A stretch of 64,000 nucleotides of DNA. Source: Gnetum montanum (Eukaryota; Streptophyta; Gnetopsida; Gnetales; Gnetaceae). Under the pieces are notes generated by a model. It did not search any database. It had not been told where the DNA came from and saw nothing but the letters and a program-made list of their open reading frames with translations. Location: positions 125,153-189,152 of the forward strand of contig MNCI01020918.1 of assembly GCA_015680685.1 (NCBI GenBank), written 5' to 3'. Each line of letters starts with the position of its first letter. The stretch's first letter is position 1. The position numbers were made by a program, and so were the translations under genes. Shown here piece after piece: positions 1 through 13,059 of this stretch.

Positions 1-639
1 AAAATGGCTTCTACAACTAAAGTGAAATCTCTAGTTATTATCTATCTTAATTAAAATCATGAAAAAGATTATAATGAAGAAGATTGAAGTATGCCAATTA
101 AAACAAGAATTTAATATGCTCATATCAATTCTCATTATTCTGATTTCACATTCATTTTCTACCAAGATAAATGACTTATATGGAGGAACTTATAGGGCAA
201 TATTTTCTTGTCACTCAAATTTTCAACACTGTCAATGCTTCAAGAAACCCTCTTTAGATCAAATATTAATAACATACAAGAAGGGTATCAAGTTACTAAT
301 AACATGACCAAGCCATATTAGTCAACAGAGTCTTAAGCAGGAATGAATGCTATTAAGAAGATAAGATATGAATGAGAGAAAGGGAAGAAAGAACCATAGA
401 CAATTGTCCTTAAAACAAAAAAATGATGCTCCATATCAAGCTGGAAATTTCTATTAGACTCATAGATCTCATTTCTAGACACTAGTAATATGCATTGAAG
501 ATCTTGTAAAAATGAAGCTATATTTATCTCTTGCAAAATCCCCTAGAAGAGATAAGAAGTACTCTAGAATTAGAAGGAATTCAAGGCCTAAAATCTCTTA
601 TAGATTCAAATGATCTTAGTCAAGGAGTCATAAAATGAG

Positions 640-2550
640 AACCAGCTAGCATTGTTCTCTAACTCTTCCATCTTCCTCTTGATACTCATCAATAGATTCT
701 GATATAAGGGAACAAAGAATAGGGATATGATAGAAAAAGTAGAAGATATCATGGGAGACATGCAAATAGAAGGACACATCCTAATCCAAATTATGATGAT
801 GATGATGTTAGAGAAGAAAGAATCAGACATAAAATAAGAGAGCATCATAAGAATTAGAAGGATTACCACTACAATAGAGCCTATGAACCCAAAGAATATG
901 AAGAATCCCTATTAGCCACTCGTAGTATGATTAATATGGAAAGCAATGTATATTTCTACTAAGAATCTAAGGGATATTCACATCAAAAAACTTAAAAAAA
1001 ACAATATTCCAAAGTTTAAAGGTGAATATAACACAGCTCCACAACACTACCTATGGGCTTTTTATGATGCTTGTATCCTACAAAATATAGAGAATAATTA
1101 GTAAAAATTAAAGTCGTTTCCTTGAAAACTCATGAAGGAAGTAAAGAAATAGTACAAATCCTAAGAATAGAAATCAATCTAAAGATAGACTACCATGTTG
1201 GAGCTTTTTAATGATAAGTATTAAACTTACTCCAAAGTGTCAAACTTAAGAAAATAGATACAAGGATGGAAGCAAGGGACACATGAATCATTTGATGCAA
1301 CAATGGGTAGATACTACTCATTATTACATAGATGCTTAGGCCATGAATTTTCTCAATGGAAATAACTAAAATATATCATCAATGGGTTAAGGAACAAGAT
1401 AAGATAGACAATTGGAGTATATGCCCAAGGTAGATTATTAGAAATAATAGCTCATCAAATCCAAAGGTTAATAGACTATGTGGTAAAAGAAGGGGAGTAA
1501 TGAAAAGAGAATCCACTAAGAAATATAATAGATATCGAACTATCAAAAAAAGAGATATGAGGATATGAAAAATGTAAGAAGAAGAAACATTAGAAGATGC
1601 AATCCAACAAAAGACTCTTCCAATCCATAAATCAATAAATTATATCATAACAAAGGTAGAGAAAATGTGGAATTCTATGGATGAGAAATTTTCTACAACA
1701 CTTAAGATAGTTGATGACAGAATGAAACTAGCCTTTAATAGAAATAACAACAAAAAGAAGAAAAAGAACAATGCACATCAAAATTATAATAATAAAGGAA
1801 AATTTGTTATGATAGAGGAAGTAATAGACTCAATCTTGGAAGATAACCCAAGTTGCAAAGTGTACCAATATGAACATTCTAAGGGATGTTGTCCTATGAT
1901 GGTCCATTTATAAGAGCCTAGGGCATATATACTAAATCAAAAGTTTATCAAAAAAAAATGTCAAGATAATTATCCTACTAATAAGGTAATTATAGACAAC
2001 CCTATCAACAATCATACTATCTAAGTGGGGCTTATTCTGAATCACAAAAATAATGCTAGTAGTAGTAACAATAATCACAGTCATGGGGAATGCCACCACC
2101 ATGGCAACAATACCCATATAGGAAACTAGATCCTTATGGATGCTATTTATAATGTCCTATATCTCATGTAAGTACTTCTATTCACACCTCCTCTCTCTAA
2201 TATCCATCCAAATACCACAAGTCCACAACCTCATGCATGGATCCTCATTCTTATATGTCTCAATCAGCATCAGGTCCTTCTTATCAAGCTCCTAATCCAT
2301 TACCACCAATACCAATACCAATAATGCAAGGTGAATTGCCAGTATAACCATAGCATAAAAGTACTTCAAGGGAACTTACGACACAAGAGGATATCTCCTA
2401 TACAAGTGAATGAAGATCCAAGAAATATTTCTTTTTAGGACAAGTCCAAAAAGGGTTTAAAGGATAGGAACTTCATCTAAACCTACTTCTTCCACACTAG
2501 ATCCTTAAGAGAATATCATGCTTTTGATATAAAAAAAATAACTAAACCAC
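640..2550 (+). pseudogene. Athila-like gag, degenerate
   Basis: This would encode the capsid/nucleocapsid polyprotein. Around 1010-1130 the translation reads NIPKFKGEYNTAPQHY then LWAFYDACILQNIENN, which lines up with NNFPKFSGGYDLDPHQHLL and AFYDACTWNNID in the intact gag at 57155-59134. A second block near 1380-1500 (NGLRNKIR, IGVYAQGRLLE, HQIQRLIDYVVKEGE) matches DGLRNETRETLGTYARGQL and HQIQELIKRVAKEEGE. The longest open piece is 1665-1913 (82 codons, lysine/asparagine-rich) and ends in a cysteine/histidine patch (CKVYQYEHSKGCC) at the place of the gag zinc finger. Many stops interrupt it, so it is not functional. The start is approximate. Confidence 0.75.
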
Positions 2551-2639
2551 TATCATGGCTACATAAATAATAATATATTAGATAAAGGCATGAGTACCTT
2601 CTAAGAAAAGAATATATTCAAGAAGTCCTTTAGTCTATC

Positions 2640-3060
2640 TTTAAATAGTAAGACATAAGCCATGTAAGGCCCTTCTAGATTCTAGGTCAAGAGTGAATCT
2701 TAGCTCTCAAAACATATATAAGGCTTGGAATCTACCTCCATTAAAGAAAAACATCTAACTAAAGCTAGCTGACCAATCTATTGTTATTCTAGTTAGAAAA
2801 GTAAAAAACATGGTAACTACCATAACTGTCTAGTCTTATCCTGCTGATCTTTTAGTTATCCATGTGGGGAAGAATAAAGGTGAATTACCTATCATTATCT
2901 AAAGATCATGGCTTAACACTATGAATGCTAAGTTAGGATACAAGGACTTATCCTTGGAAATTTTCAAAGAAGATGAAGCTAGAATCATTCAAGGACATAG
3001 AGTTTCATGTATTACATACATCAATAATAGGTGCGATTTCATGTAGAAAGTCTAGATAAC
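2640..3060 (+). pseudogene. Retropepsin-like protease remnant of element H
   Basis: It lies between gag and RT. A reading around 2670-2960 gives ALLDSRSRVNLSSQNIYKAW, where a retropepsin active site (LLDxGSSVNL) is expected, then VTTITV, PADLLVIHVGKNKGELPIII and RSWLNTMNAKLG, which resembles the flap and ILGRxWL end of plant gypsy proteases. The catalytic D is visible but the following T/S-G is damaged. Stops interrupt the frame. The call rests on position and weak motif likeness. Confidence 0.5.
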
Positions 3061-3399
3061 AAAATAACATATCATCGCAACATGCAATAAATATGTTGAG
3101 GAAATGTGTGTACAATAGTATCTGTATGCAATAGCTAATAGACAAGAAGATACCTAGTGGCTAATCAATGAAGAAAAATTAGAACCCAACATATGCATGA
3201 AACCAGTTGACAAAATTACAAGTGCTTACATTAAAGAAATAGATAAACTAGAAAAGATATAAAGATAGCCATCCTACACAAATTCACAATAAGAAGAAGG
3301 CATTAAATGGAAAAAATTAGAGATACCAAAAAAATATGAACCTAAAATGCTAGAACTAAAGACCCTACTAGATGCACTTGAATATGCTTTTCTTAATAA

Positions 3400-4860
3400 A
3401 AAATAATCATAAATGCCAATTCTAATAAAGAGTATAAGAGAAAACTATGTGAAGTGTTAAAAAATGGCCAATTAAATTTACATGGTCGAATGATGAGATC
3501 ACTAACATCAATCCATGCATCTGTCAACATCAAATCTACACTAATTCAACTCTTAAACCACACTACCAACCTCAATGAAGATTAAACCCAAAGATTCAAG
3601 AAGTTATCAAATATGAATTAGAGAAGCTATTAAAAGTAGGTTTCATCTATCTTATCATAGATAGTGAATGGATTAGCCCATTGGTTATTATTTCAAAGAA
3701 GGATAGTAAGTGGAGGGTCTATATAAACTTTCAATTGTTGAACATGGAAACATTCAAGGACCATTTTCCTTTGTCATTTATTGATAAAATTCTAATTATA
3801 ATTTCAAAATATTAGTACTACAGCTTCATAGATGGATACAGTGGATACAATGAAATCTAAATTGCACTAGAAGATCTATAGGAAACAACTTTCACTAGTT
3901 TGTGGAGAATGTTTACATATAGAAAAATGTTGTTTGGCTTGTGTAATGCTCCTACCATGTTCTAGAGACTTGTTTTTAGCATCTTCCAAAAATAGATTAG
4001 TAACGGATTTGAGGTATTTATGGATGATTTCTCTACATATGGGCTTGACTTCAAACAAGCTTTGGACTTCTTAGAGAAGGTTTTAAAATGATGTGTTACA
4101 ATAAATTTGAAGCTTTATTAGTAGAAAAATCACTTAATGATCCTAGATTACATAGTTATAGGATAAATAGTATCTTACAAAGAAATAGAGGTAGATTTAG
4201 ATAAAGCTAGAGTCATCCAAAATATCACTCAAAGATCGTAGATTGTTAAAGATGTCATATCATTCCTTAGCCATACATGGTACTATAGAAGATTTATTGA
4301 AAATTTTTCAAAGATTGCTAAGTTTCTTCTTGAAATGAAAAAAACTAGATGTATCATTCCAGTGGTTAGAATAATGTGGAAAGACATTCGAGGACCTGAA
4401 AAAAAATAATGGAGGCACCAATCCTCCAAGCTCTAGATTGATTCAAGTTGTTCCACATCATAACTGACATTTCAAACTATGCATTAGAAGCAATGTTGAT
4501 CCAACTACATGATCAAAAATGACCATATTACATATACTACACTACTACAAATATTACCAAATCATAACTTGACTATACCACTAGAGAGAAGAAGCTTATG
4601 ATTTTGGTATATGTACTTGAAAAATTCAAATAGTATGTGCTCAAGTATTCCTTCTATGTTCATATAGACCATAGTGTAATCAAAGTTTTAATGAACAAAC
4701 CAACAATAAGACAAAGATTAATAAGACGGTTCATCATAGTATAGGTACTTGACATAATAATGATTGATAGGAAAGAAACTAAAAATGTTGTAGCTGATCA
4801 CATATTAAGATTAAGATGGGATTTTCAAGAAAATTAAGAAACATTATCATATCAATTTTT
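3400..4860 (+). pseudogene. Athila-like reverse transcriptase and RNase H, degenerate
   Basis: RT is clear at 3661-4090: SEWISPLVIISKKDSKWRVY, KDHFPLSFIDKIL, YYSFIDGYSGYNEI, ETTFTS, then FGLCNAPTMF and FMDDFSTYG (the YxDD box as FMDD, near 4015-4045). RNase H follows to about 4850 (ALEAMLIQLHDQK, KLMILVYVLEKFK, YVLKYSFYVHIDHSVIK). Several in-frame stops stand where glutamine is expected, for example TAG at 3813, 3879 and 3963, as if CAG had become TAG. No full-length protein can be made. Confidence 0.85.
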
Positions 4861-5039
4861 TGATGAAAACATATTTACAAAGACAACAATTATTATAGAT
4901 TTAGTAGCAAAATCATGGATTACTGATTACATGAAAAATTTAACTACATAAGAGCTTCCTTCTTAATGACATAAAAAGAAAAAAAATAATTTTTAAATAG
5001 AGTAAAAAGCTACATGGAAATTAATGAGAATTTTTATAA

Positions 5040-6200
5040 GATATGTATAGATGATTTAATGCATTGGTGTATTCCAAAACAAAATCAATAATGATTTTTA
5101 CAAGACTCACATGAAGGATCATGTAGTGGTCATTATGCAAGATGAAGAACATTACTAAAAGTGATGATGGAAGGTTACTTTTGGCCTACCATATTTAGAG
5201 ATGCATATCAATTTATATAATTTTGTGAATGATGCCAAAGGGATGAAGGAATGATAGCTAAAAATCCAGGGCCACAACAATTGATACAGTCATTAAAAAC
5301 ATTTAATATTTGAGGAATTGTTTTTATGGGACCCATTACACTAATTCCAAATGGAAAGTCCTATATAATCATAACTGTTAATTACTATACTAAGTAGGAA
5401 GAAGTAATTGTAGTTAAATATTTCACAACCACAACAGCTACAAAATACTATCAATAACATGTAGTGAATAGACTTGGAGTACCACAGATATTAATATGAA
5501 ATAATGAAACTCATTTCACTAGAACTACATTCAAGAAAGTAATGAAACAACTTGGGATCAATCATAAACTAACTATACATTATTACCCCTAAGCAAATGT
5601 TCAAGTTGAAGTAACTTACAGAGAGATTATATAAATATTAACTAGAACTATTAATAGATATAGGAAGGACTAGAGCACTAAACTTAATGATACTCTATGA
5701 GCATACCGATCAACTTGGAAATTTCCTATAGGGTATTCACCATATGAGTTAGTCTATAGAAATTTGCCTACTTTGCCAATTTAAGTAAAAATAAATACCC
5801 TTAGAATAGCCTATACACTTGACTTGCATTTAGACTTAGCCTCGAAGGAACTATTAATGAATCTTAATCTACTTGATGAAAAGTGATTAGTAGCCAAAAT
5901 GAGTAATGAAGTTCATAAAAAATATTTCAAAAATCAACATGACACCAAGGTTAGTTAAGTTTCTATTAAGCTTGGAGATATAGTCCTCTACTATAACCCA
6001 AACCATTTTACATAAAGGAAAAAGTTTCAAGTTATATGAGAAGGATCCTATATTTTCCATGCTACATATTAATTAGGTGAAATGAAAATTTACCATCCAA
6101 CAAACCCACAAACTTTAATCTTTGTCAACATTCAACAAGCTAAAAAATTCTATGACTTTCCTTCCTTCAAAAATTCTACCTCACATACTAAACCACTCAC
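5040..6200 (+). pseudogene. Integrase of element H, degenerate
   Basis: The readable order is a zinc-binding N-terminus (GHYARXRTLLKVMMEGYFWP, then a CxxCQRDEG patch near 5220-5240), a catalytic core (GPITLIPNGKSYIIITVNYY, NETHFTRTTFKKVMKQLGI, then YYPxANVQVEVTYREI with the expected core glutamate) and a C-terminal part near 5990-6130 (YNPNHFT, KVYHPTNPQTL). The second core aspartate falls in a damaged I-x-N-N-E stretch. Many stops are present. It follows RNase H directly, as in all Ty3/gypsy elements. Confidence 0.75.
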
Positions 6201-6234
6201 TTCCCAATTCAATTTTCCAATTTTCCACCTTAGG

Positions 6235-8545
6235 TAATAGTCATGTGAATGTCATTTTCTATCCTTAGGCACTAAACACTCTTTTTGCAATTTTCTTATA
6301 ATTTATCAAATTTTTACCATTTTCTACATTCTTTAATATCTTTGTGTTCTTTCACATTTTACATATTTCTTATTATTTTTTCATTCTTTAATATCTTTGA
6401 AATTCTTTATATGTTTTTTATTTTTACCTATTTCTCATTCTTTTTATAGTTTTACCAACTCTCATGTACATATTTTTATTGATATTTCTAACAAAGAATA
6501 AGAATAAATAGGATGTAGTTGAAATAATAAGAATTTTATTCTATGTTATAAAATCATTAAAGAACTAGTTGTATATATAGTAAAACCACATCATCCATCC
6601 ACTCATTTCCAAAAATAAGAGGTTCTTACCATGGACATAATGATATTTTTTTCCAATAAAACTAAAATAAACTTGTGATCATTATTCTTGGATCAAAAGT
6701 AGAAGAATTAAGTAGGAATGAAAAAGGTATGACATCAAGGGGATTTTTGATTCTTTAAAGCTACTACTATGAGTCTTATCATGTTGTTAATTTGTATTAT
6801 TTACTTGAGTACTAATGAAAAATGGAAGCATGTTCTAAAATAAGTATGACCTTGTCATGTCTCTAGAAAGACATGTTACCCATGCCTAACGGTAGTCCTC
6901 TAGTAAGGTTGACATAGTAATAACATAATAAATACACATAATAAAAATTTCTAGGCTTCCACTAGAAAGACATGTTACCCATGCCTAAAGGTAGATGACT
7001 TATTAGAAATTTCAAGGTATCTTGAACTCACATTTGTCATGGAGCTAGAGAGACATGTTATCCATCACTAAAGACACTCCTCTGTCCAATGGCCAAGTAT
7101 CCTTTCAAATAAACTATGTAATAATAAATTGCTTCCTAGTATTTCATTGATAGGTAATAATATTTCTTAAAATTGTGGTAGTCATATGGTTATTAGTTTT
7201 GGGATGATACAATGTGATATCAATAATAAGTGGTAACAACTTTTTGTCATCCTAGACAGAAAGGCTAATGATCATTTTAACCATGCATTACACATAGAAT
7301 TCATAATTCTTATGGTAAGATACCTCACGTCTTATTTTCTATAATCCCTAATACTATCATTTTACCTCACTATTATATTATATATAATAATAATTTTATG
7401 GTTTTGTATAATATAGAGTTATTTTTTTATTGGATCAATACTAACATGTGTATTTTGGGAAGATAAGTATGATTTACATTCAAGTCCTTGAGTGCCCATA
7501 AATACTTATAGGTATAGTTATATAAGGCATTAAGGGTAAGAGCCTTCTTTGGAGAGGATCCACTTGTATAAATCTTGTATCTTATACTTGATAACTAATT
7601 TCACATTATCTTCTACCTCTTAAATACTTAAGCAATCATCATTATTTTCCTACATATTCATATTCACTTATTACTTCAACAATTTTGATTGAAGCATCTT
7701 CTAAAAGCCTCATTAACTTACCTTGTCCAAACTCATTTCACATACTTTTGGTAGTAAATTCTTATATTCTAAGCATTATCTATGATCAATAATCCTTTAG
7801 ATCATCTGTACATGTATTTTTTTTCATCAAAATTCTCAAAAATTTTAAAAATTTCAACAATAATATCATAGATACAATATATAAGGTCCTATGATATTGC
7901 AACAACAATGTTGCATCTATGATATCACCTTAACAAAATCTATATATACACATGGACCGTTAGAAATTTTTTTCATTTCCATCATTTTAGGTAAGAGAAG
8001 TTCATACCTTTTTTTCTCTCTACCAAACTTCAAAGCTCCATATCTTCCTCATTGCAAGTCTGATTTTCACCATTCTTGAATCATTTTACTCATAGAATGA
8101 CCATTTTAATTATGCAGAAGAGCATTACATGTAGTTTTTTACAAATTCTACTAAATTTTTCTAACTCCTAGAAGAACAATTAAAGATAAGAATAATAAAA
8201 AATAATAACATTCTTGATCTAATATAAGGTAATAAATTTAATGATTCTTTCCAATTGATCACTTGAATACATCTTAAACAATAAAGCAAGAATAGTGATA
8301 GATCTTCAAAATAAACAATTTTTCATATGATTATTTTATATGGATTTTTCTAAATAAAGGTTTTATCCAAGTCAACAAATTTTCCAAAATCTGCAATCCA
8401 AAGTAAAAATGAAATTGATTATATCTAATAATTTTGATCGTATCCAAAAAGAAATTAAGAATAACGAACCATTAGGAATTTTTTTTGGAATTTTTGGGTA
8501 ATCTTAAATTTCCTTATGATTGAAAATATTGTCAAAGAAACCCAA
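6235..8545 (+). other. Non-coding spacer between pol and ORF2 of element H
   Basis: About 2.3 kb of AT-rich sequence with no recognisable protein. It contains three spaced copies of a roughly 33-bp motif (6863-7075). There is a possible TATA stretch near 7515-7530 (GTTATATAAGG) and another TATA-like site near 7567, either of which could serve ORF2. By comparison the same interval in the young relative (55313-57154) also has a TATA box upstream of ORF2. A further decayed insertion inside this stretch cannot be excluded. Confidence 0.45.
6863..7075 (+). repeat. Three spaced copies of a ~33-bp motif
   Basis: CTAGAAAGACATGTTACCCA continues as TGCCTAACGGTAG at 6863-6895. It recurs almost exactly at 6962-6994 and in a weaker form from 7044 (CTAGAGAGACATGTTATCCA). 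Spacing is 99 and 82 bp, so this is a short-period spaced repeat. The function is unknown. Confidence 0.6.
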
Positions 8546-8549
8546 ATCT

Positions 8550-9704
8550 AGAAGATTATCATGACCAAGGAAGAAGAGACCTTGAAGAAGAGGAAAAGGA
8601 TAACACATAGAGAAAACTCCTCTTGTGGAGCAAAAGGTACGTTTATATAGCATCCATCATCTGATACCTACAACAGAACAATTTGCACAAGTAGAAGTTA
8701 ATGTGCCAACAACTCCAAAATAAGGAAAATGCCTACCATTATTTAATGAGTATCTATAGGATATTCAATAGAATTTCATCATGTCCACTATCATTATGGA
8801 ACTCAATTTTAGATCCTTCATGGAGTTTGCATTTATGGAGGTTCATGAACAACTTCAAGCCTCTCCCCTATGGCCAACCATCTCAAGGAATGGTGAATGA
8901 TACTTGGAGGAAGTTCATCAGTTCTAGTGAAATAAATAAAATGAAGTAACTATTAAGACTGAAGGACTGACTGTGCCCTATTTAGTTAGAGCAATCATCA
9001 AGGAATTGAATTTACCAAATATAGGAATCAATATCACTTAAATAACTACAAGGCCTAGTGTAGATGCATGAAAACTATGGCTACAAAGGTCATATAGAAT
9101 CATAGGAAAGAAATATAGCAAATTCTCTACTACTGAGAAGATCTACTTTAAGATTGGAATATACCATATATTTGCAATAAATAGGTTCAATCAAATTTCC
9201 ACTTATGCTACCAACGAAAGTGCTATTTTGATGGGAAAATTCAAAGCCAACATTATTCATTTATTATTTCTAGAAATACAAAGAAGATTTGAAGAGAAGA
9301 AGATTGAGAAACATGCTCTACCATTCCCTTGTCTTATCAGAACGTTGCATAGACAAGAAAAAATCTTAGGCTACACTAATTATGTTCTTCATAAGTCTCA
9401 AAATACTTCTCATGCTAAAGTTTCTAAGCTAGTGCCACTAAAGAAAGATAAAGTAGAAAAACCAGAAGGCACTAAGGCTATAATAGGATTAACATCAATA
9501 GCAAATATTCTAGCTATAGGCATTGAATAAAAAGGATCCAATGGGTCAACTCTAGTTGTAGAAAGAATAGAATAAAGTGCTTCACTATCACAACAAGAAT
9601 ATAGATATTCAATGAGCCATCTACAATAGATAACAGAGACAATAAGTTAGGGTTGCAAGGAAGTTTCAGGTATGTATCAAGTCAGTGATAAGCCTAACAG
9701 ACCT
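8550..9704 (+). pseudogene. ORF2 of element H, 5' part, degenerate
   Basis: A lysine-rich start is possible at 8551 (MTKEEETLKKRKR), matching the basic MAPKR start of ORF2 in the young relative. Downstream, IMELNFRSFMEFAF near 8790-8840 matches VELNFESFAEFAL. The best block, 9125-9420, reads KIYFKIGIYHIFAINRFNQI, STYATNESAILMGKFKANII and ALPFPCLIRTLHRQEKI, matching VYFKIGTYHLFPTKGLKRIS, STYAARGCAVLMGKVNANLP and ALPFPYLIRKLCCQAGI in the 53442-54890 ORF. This resembles the 'putative plant transposon protein' domain (inference). The gene is interrupted at 9705 by a nested element and resumes at 14209. Confidence 0.7.
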
Positions 9705-10719
9705 TGGTGTAGGAACACCTCTTCCAATTCCCATGTGCTTTATCCTACAAGTTATTTTTATAGGTTTCAACACTTGAAGGAGAGCTAGATGAGTGTATTC
9801 TATTTTTATGTGTATTCTTGCATTGATTTTTGATTATGATGATTCTTGAATGTTTTCACATGTTTAGAGATGTTTTGGGATCATTTTGATGAGTTTAGGG
9901 GGTTTTAGAATCTATGGGGACTTTTGTGGAGGCATTAAAAGTTTCTATGCATCAAAATAAGAATTTTTATTTTTGTCACCTATAGGTTAGACGTCTCACC
10001 GAAAAATTAGACATATAAGCTAAGACGTCTCACCATAAGCATAGACATCTTAGCACCAAATGAGACATTAATCAAAAATAGTAGACATCACACCTAAGAG
10101 CTAGGTTTTCATAGTAGACATCCTGGCAAAGCCAAAAATGTCTCAAATGGTAAGGAAAAAAGCTCCAACGTGGTGTTTTGATTGGGAAACATTTGAAAGA
10201 ATCTAGATTCTTGTGAAAAACATCGTAGTAGATAAATAAAAAGCTTCCTAGGCTTTTGGATCTCTATAATTATGTATGTCTTCATCCATGAGAAGGGGAA
10301 AGAGCTTGTATGTAGAAGAAGTGAGAAAATTCTCTTGAGAGTGGAGAGTAGAACAAGAGAGAGTCGCTAAGCACATTGGATGAGTGAAATTGTTAATTGT
10401 AGCTCCAAGATTAGCTTATGATGTATTGGTATATGTGTCCTATTCTCTTATATCTCACTTGTGAGTTGAGAGATTTCTATGGGTTGTTTCTTACATTGAG
10501 AACAACCATTATGTAGTTGTAGAGCCTCATGCTCTGCAATATCAGTTGGGTGTGACACATTTTGGATGCTTTTGGGTTGTGTGAACTCTATTGTAATCTT
10601 CAAATAAATTAATTGAAGATAGCTTGTTTTCTTATTTTTTAGCATAAAGTTTTATCTTTGCATAATATTTGGATTTAGTGTGTTGAAGGCGATTTAATTA
10701 TTAGAGTTAACCTACTCCA
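9705..10719 (+). repeat. 5' LTR of element F
   Basis: It starts TGGTGTAGG and ends CCTACTCCA, an imperfect 9-bp terminal inverted repeat with one mismatch. Its first ~545 bp match 13665-14208. Inside, from about 9990 to 10150, a motif of the type TAGACGTCTCACC or AGACATC recurs several times, a short periodic array. The LTR copies differ at many positions, mostly transitions, so the insertion is old. Confidence 0.8.
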
Positions 10720-10725
10720 ACTTAA

Positions 10726-10738
10726 TTGGTATTGGAGC
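10726..10738 (+). other. Primer binding site of element F (tRNA-iMet type)
   Basis: TTGGTATTGGAGC lies 6 bp after the LTR end. It differs by two bases from TTGGTATCAGAGC, the usual plant site complementary to initiator methionine tRNA. Confidence 0.7.
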
Positions 10739-10959
10739 ATAGTTTTATTGTTAATTGCATTTTGGTTGAGGATTTTGTTAATTTTAAATGGCACCCAAGA
10801 AGAAACATGTGCAAGATTTGAATTAGAACATGGAGAGCATGAAGTCCATCAAGCTAAGGTAAACTAGGAGGAGTATGAGCAAGCTTACATTTTTTCAAGA
10901 GGTCTCAAAATGGCATACCAGCAAGAGTTATCCTTTTATAAGCCATAAACTCTTGATGA

Positions 10960-11255
10960 GGCTTATGATTTGACAAAAATCTTCAAGGAGAAGGATAAGG
11001 AATCTAGATTTGAGAATGGATCAAAATCCAAATTTGAAGAAAGGAGGATAGCCAAGATAAGAAGACTAAAAGAGGAAATGAGAAGGAAAAAGCTAAGAAG
11101 GACCAAGACAATGGAGGCAAGGCTCATGACAATAGCTCATCAAAACTATAGTGCTTTAAATGTGAAGAATGGAGACATAAGTAATGGAAATGTCTACTTA
11201 ACAAAGCATCTAAAGGTAAAGATATGTAAACCATGGAGGTGGATAAGACATTAAG
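10960..11255 (+). pseudogene. gag C-terminus with zinc knuckle, element F
   Basis: The open segment 10970-11254 encodes a lysine/arginine/glutamate-rich stretch. In another frame, 11149-11200 reads CFKCEEWRHK, a stop, then WKC, that is C-x2-C-x4-H-x4-C with one stop at what was probably a glutamine codon. This is the nucleocapsid zinc knuckle. The upstream gag (10790-10960) is mostly unreadable. Confidence 0.65.
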
Positions 11256-11393
11256 CCAAATCCAAATCCTCCAAAACTTTGGGATATTTTTGAATTAAAT
11301 TCTTGTGCATTCATGGGGAATGTAAATAGAGGAGATCATCTTGATATGAAATCTTTATTTCATATTAGAGCTAGTTTTTTTCTTATGTAGGAA

Positions 11394-11738
11394 TGGATTC
11401 ATGTTTTGATTAATGGGGAAGCCCAAGAAAATGTTATTTCTTCTAGGGCATATGCTAGATTAGGTTTCGCAACTAATAGTCATCCTAGACCTTATAAGGT
11501 GCATTGGTTGTCTAAAGATTTTTCCCAAGAGGTAAGGAAACAATGTACTTTGAAATTTAAAATTGAAAATTTCCATGATGTTGTGAGGTGTTATATGCTT
11601 CCAATAGATTGTGTTGATATAATTCTTAGTAGGGCTTGGAATTTTGACAATGGTGCTCTATTTGATGGAGTAAAAAATGTGTGGAGTGTTGCTAGACTTG
11701 ATGGAATCCATGATTTGATTCCTATGATAGTTGAATAA
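11394..11738 (+). pseudogene. Retropepsin-like protease of element F
   Basis: The open frame 11406-11738 has the pattern of plant chromovirus proteases: INGEAQENVISSRAYARLGF at the active-site position (the usual D-S/T-G-A is replaced by N-G-E-A, so the catalytic aspartate is lost), HPRPYKVHWLSKD, VVRCYMLPIDCVDIILSRAW (the usual VPMDxxDILLGRPW), and FDGVKNVWS. About 110 codons remain open, yet the lost aspartate makes activity unlikely. Confidence 0.7.
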
Positions 11739-11739
11739 G

Positions 11740-13055
11740 TGAGGTAGCAAAGTTCACTTAATGCTTTTTAAATTCTTCTAGGAAAGAGGGAATATATTAA
11801 GGAACATGATGAAACTATTTTTGGTTTTGTTGTTATGACAATAGTTGCTACTAACCATGATGAAGTGTAGGCTGGACTTCCTACAAATGTGCTATGCTTG
11901 AAGGAAAAATTTTCAAATTTATTCAAGAAGGAAGATGGAAGGTCTAGTGATGTAAAGATCAATGAGAAATGGAGTTCTTAAGAATTTCTTAAGTGAGTGC
12001 TCAATACTTAAAATTTTTCCAAGAAGAAATCAAGAGCTTCATCAAAAATACCAAGAGATCCTCATAGTTTAGGATGGTGTATGTTGTTGGTCAAAAAGAG
12101 TTCTTACCTCATAAGTTATGGAAGGTAAAAGATCAAGGCCAAAGGAGGGACAAGGATCAGGAAAATTATTTAAGAAGGATCAACAACATCACTAGAGGGT
12201 ATGATACTCATTCTTTGTGTAATTGTTTTGTACCTTGTGGTAAGGAAAAGAAGATTCCTTACCAAGTTGAGACTATCTCATGGGAGAGAGATGGGTCTTC
12301 TAGCTAAGGTATGTGGAAGAATGATTGCTTGGATGATGAATATGATGGTCAAGTAATGGAGGATAATTTATGTTTTGATTTGGTATCTATAAAGTAGGTT
12401 GTAGAAGCTGTTGATGATTCCTTTAAAGAAGAGAAACCATTGGAGTTGGAGACTCTTATGTGGAATCTTGAAGCTTTAAGCTCTGATGAGAGTAGACAAC
12501 CACATGTTAAAGATCAAGTTGAATCAAAGATGGATAAGAGAAGCCATGAAGACGTAAGTAAGTCTAAGATTTACCTTGCAAATGATAGTAATGTCTCTTA
12601 TGTGGAACCTAGTGGTTTGGTAGTGGTTTGTTCCATTATGATGATGAACATCATGATCATTGGGTTGATTGTGATGAAGTTTTGAGTTATATTGTGCATG
12701 ATGAAAGCAATGTAACTTTCAATGCCATTTTTGGTAAGAACAAGACTAATAATGGTAATTTTTCTAATAATTATGGCTATAGTAGTAGTTACTATGAGAA
12801 GATCCTTATTGATGTTAAGATGGACATTGATAGTGATGAAATTAATTATCTTAGCTATGAAATGGATGGACATCATGAAGGAAATCTACATTATGATTTT
12901 AATGCTGGAGGAAGTATGAGTAAGAGACTTTTCAACACCAAGAATAAGAATGTTAAGTTTTTGTATGATTAGACTTTTCATGTTGCAATTGGAAAAAGTC
13001 CATTTGATGTGAATTATGGTTTTTATCCAAAGATGATGGATACTTTGAAGAGCTT
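11740..13055 (+). other. Non-pol central region of element F with acidic ORF
   Basis: This occupies the place of RT, RNase H and the integrase core. The only notable frame is 12628-12972 (114 codons), rich in D, N, Y and H (for example MFHYDDEHHDHWVDCDEVLS and NNYGYSSSYYEKILID), with no known domain. Another open stretch at 12440-12685 is acidic and ends in a hydrophobic run. I do not recognise any product. It may be replaced sequence, or a spacer diversified after pol was lost. Confidence 0.5.
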
Positions 13056-13059
13056 TGAT

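Noticed and set aside
606-869. 87-codon hydrophobic minus-strand frame (runs of isoleucine)
   Set aside because: It is the complement of the A/T-rich start of a degenerate gag and looks like a shadow frame.
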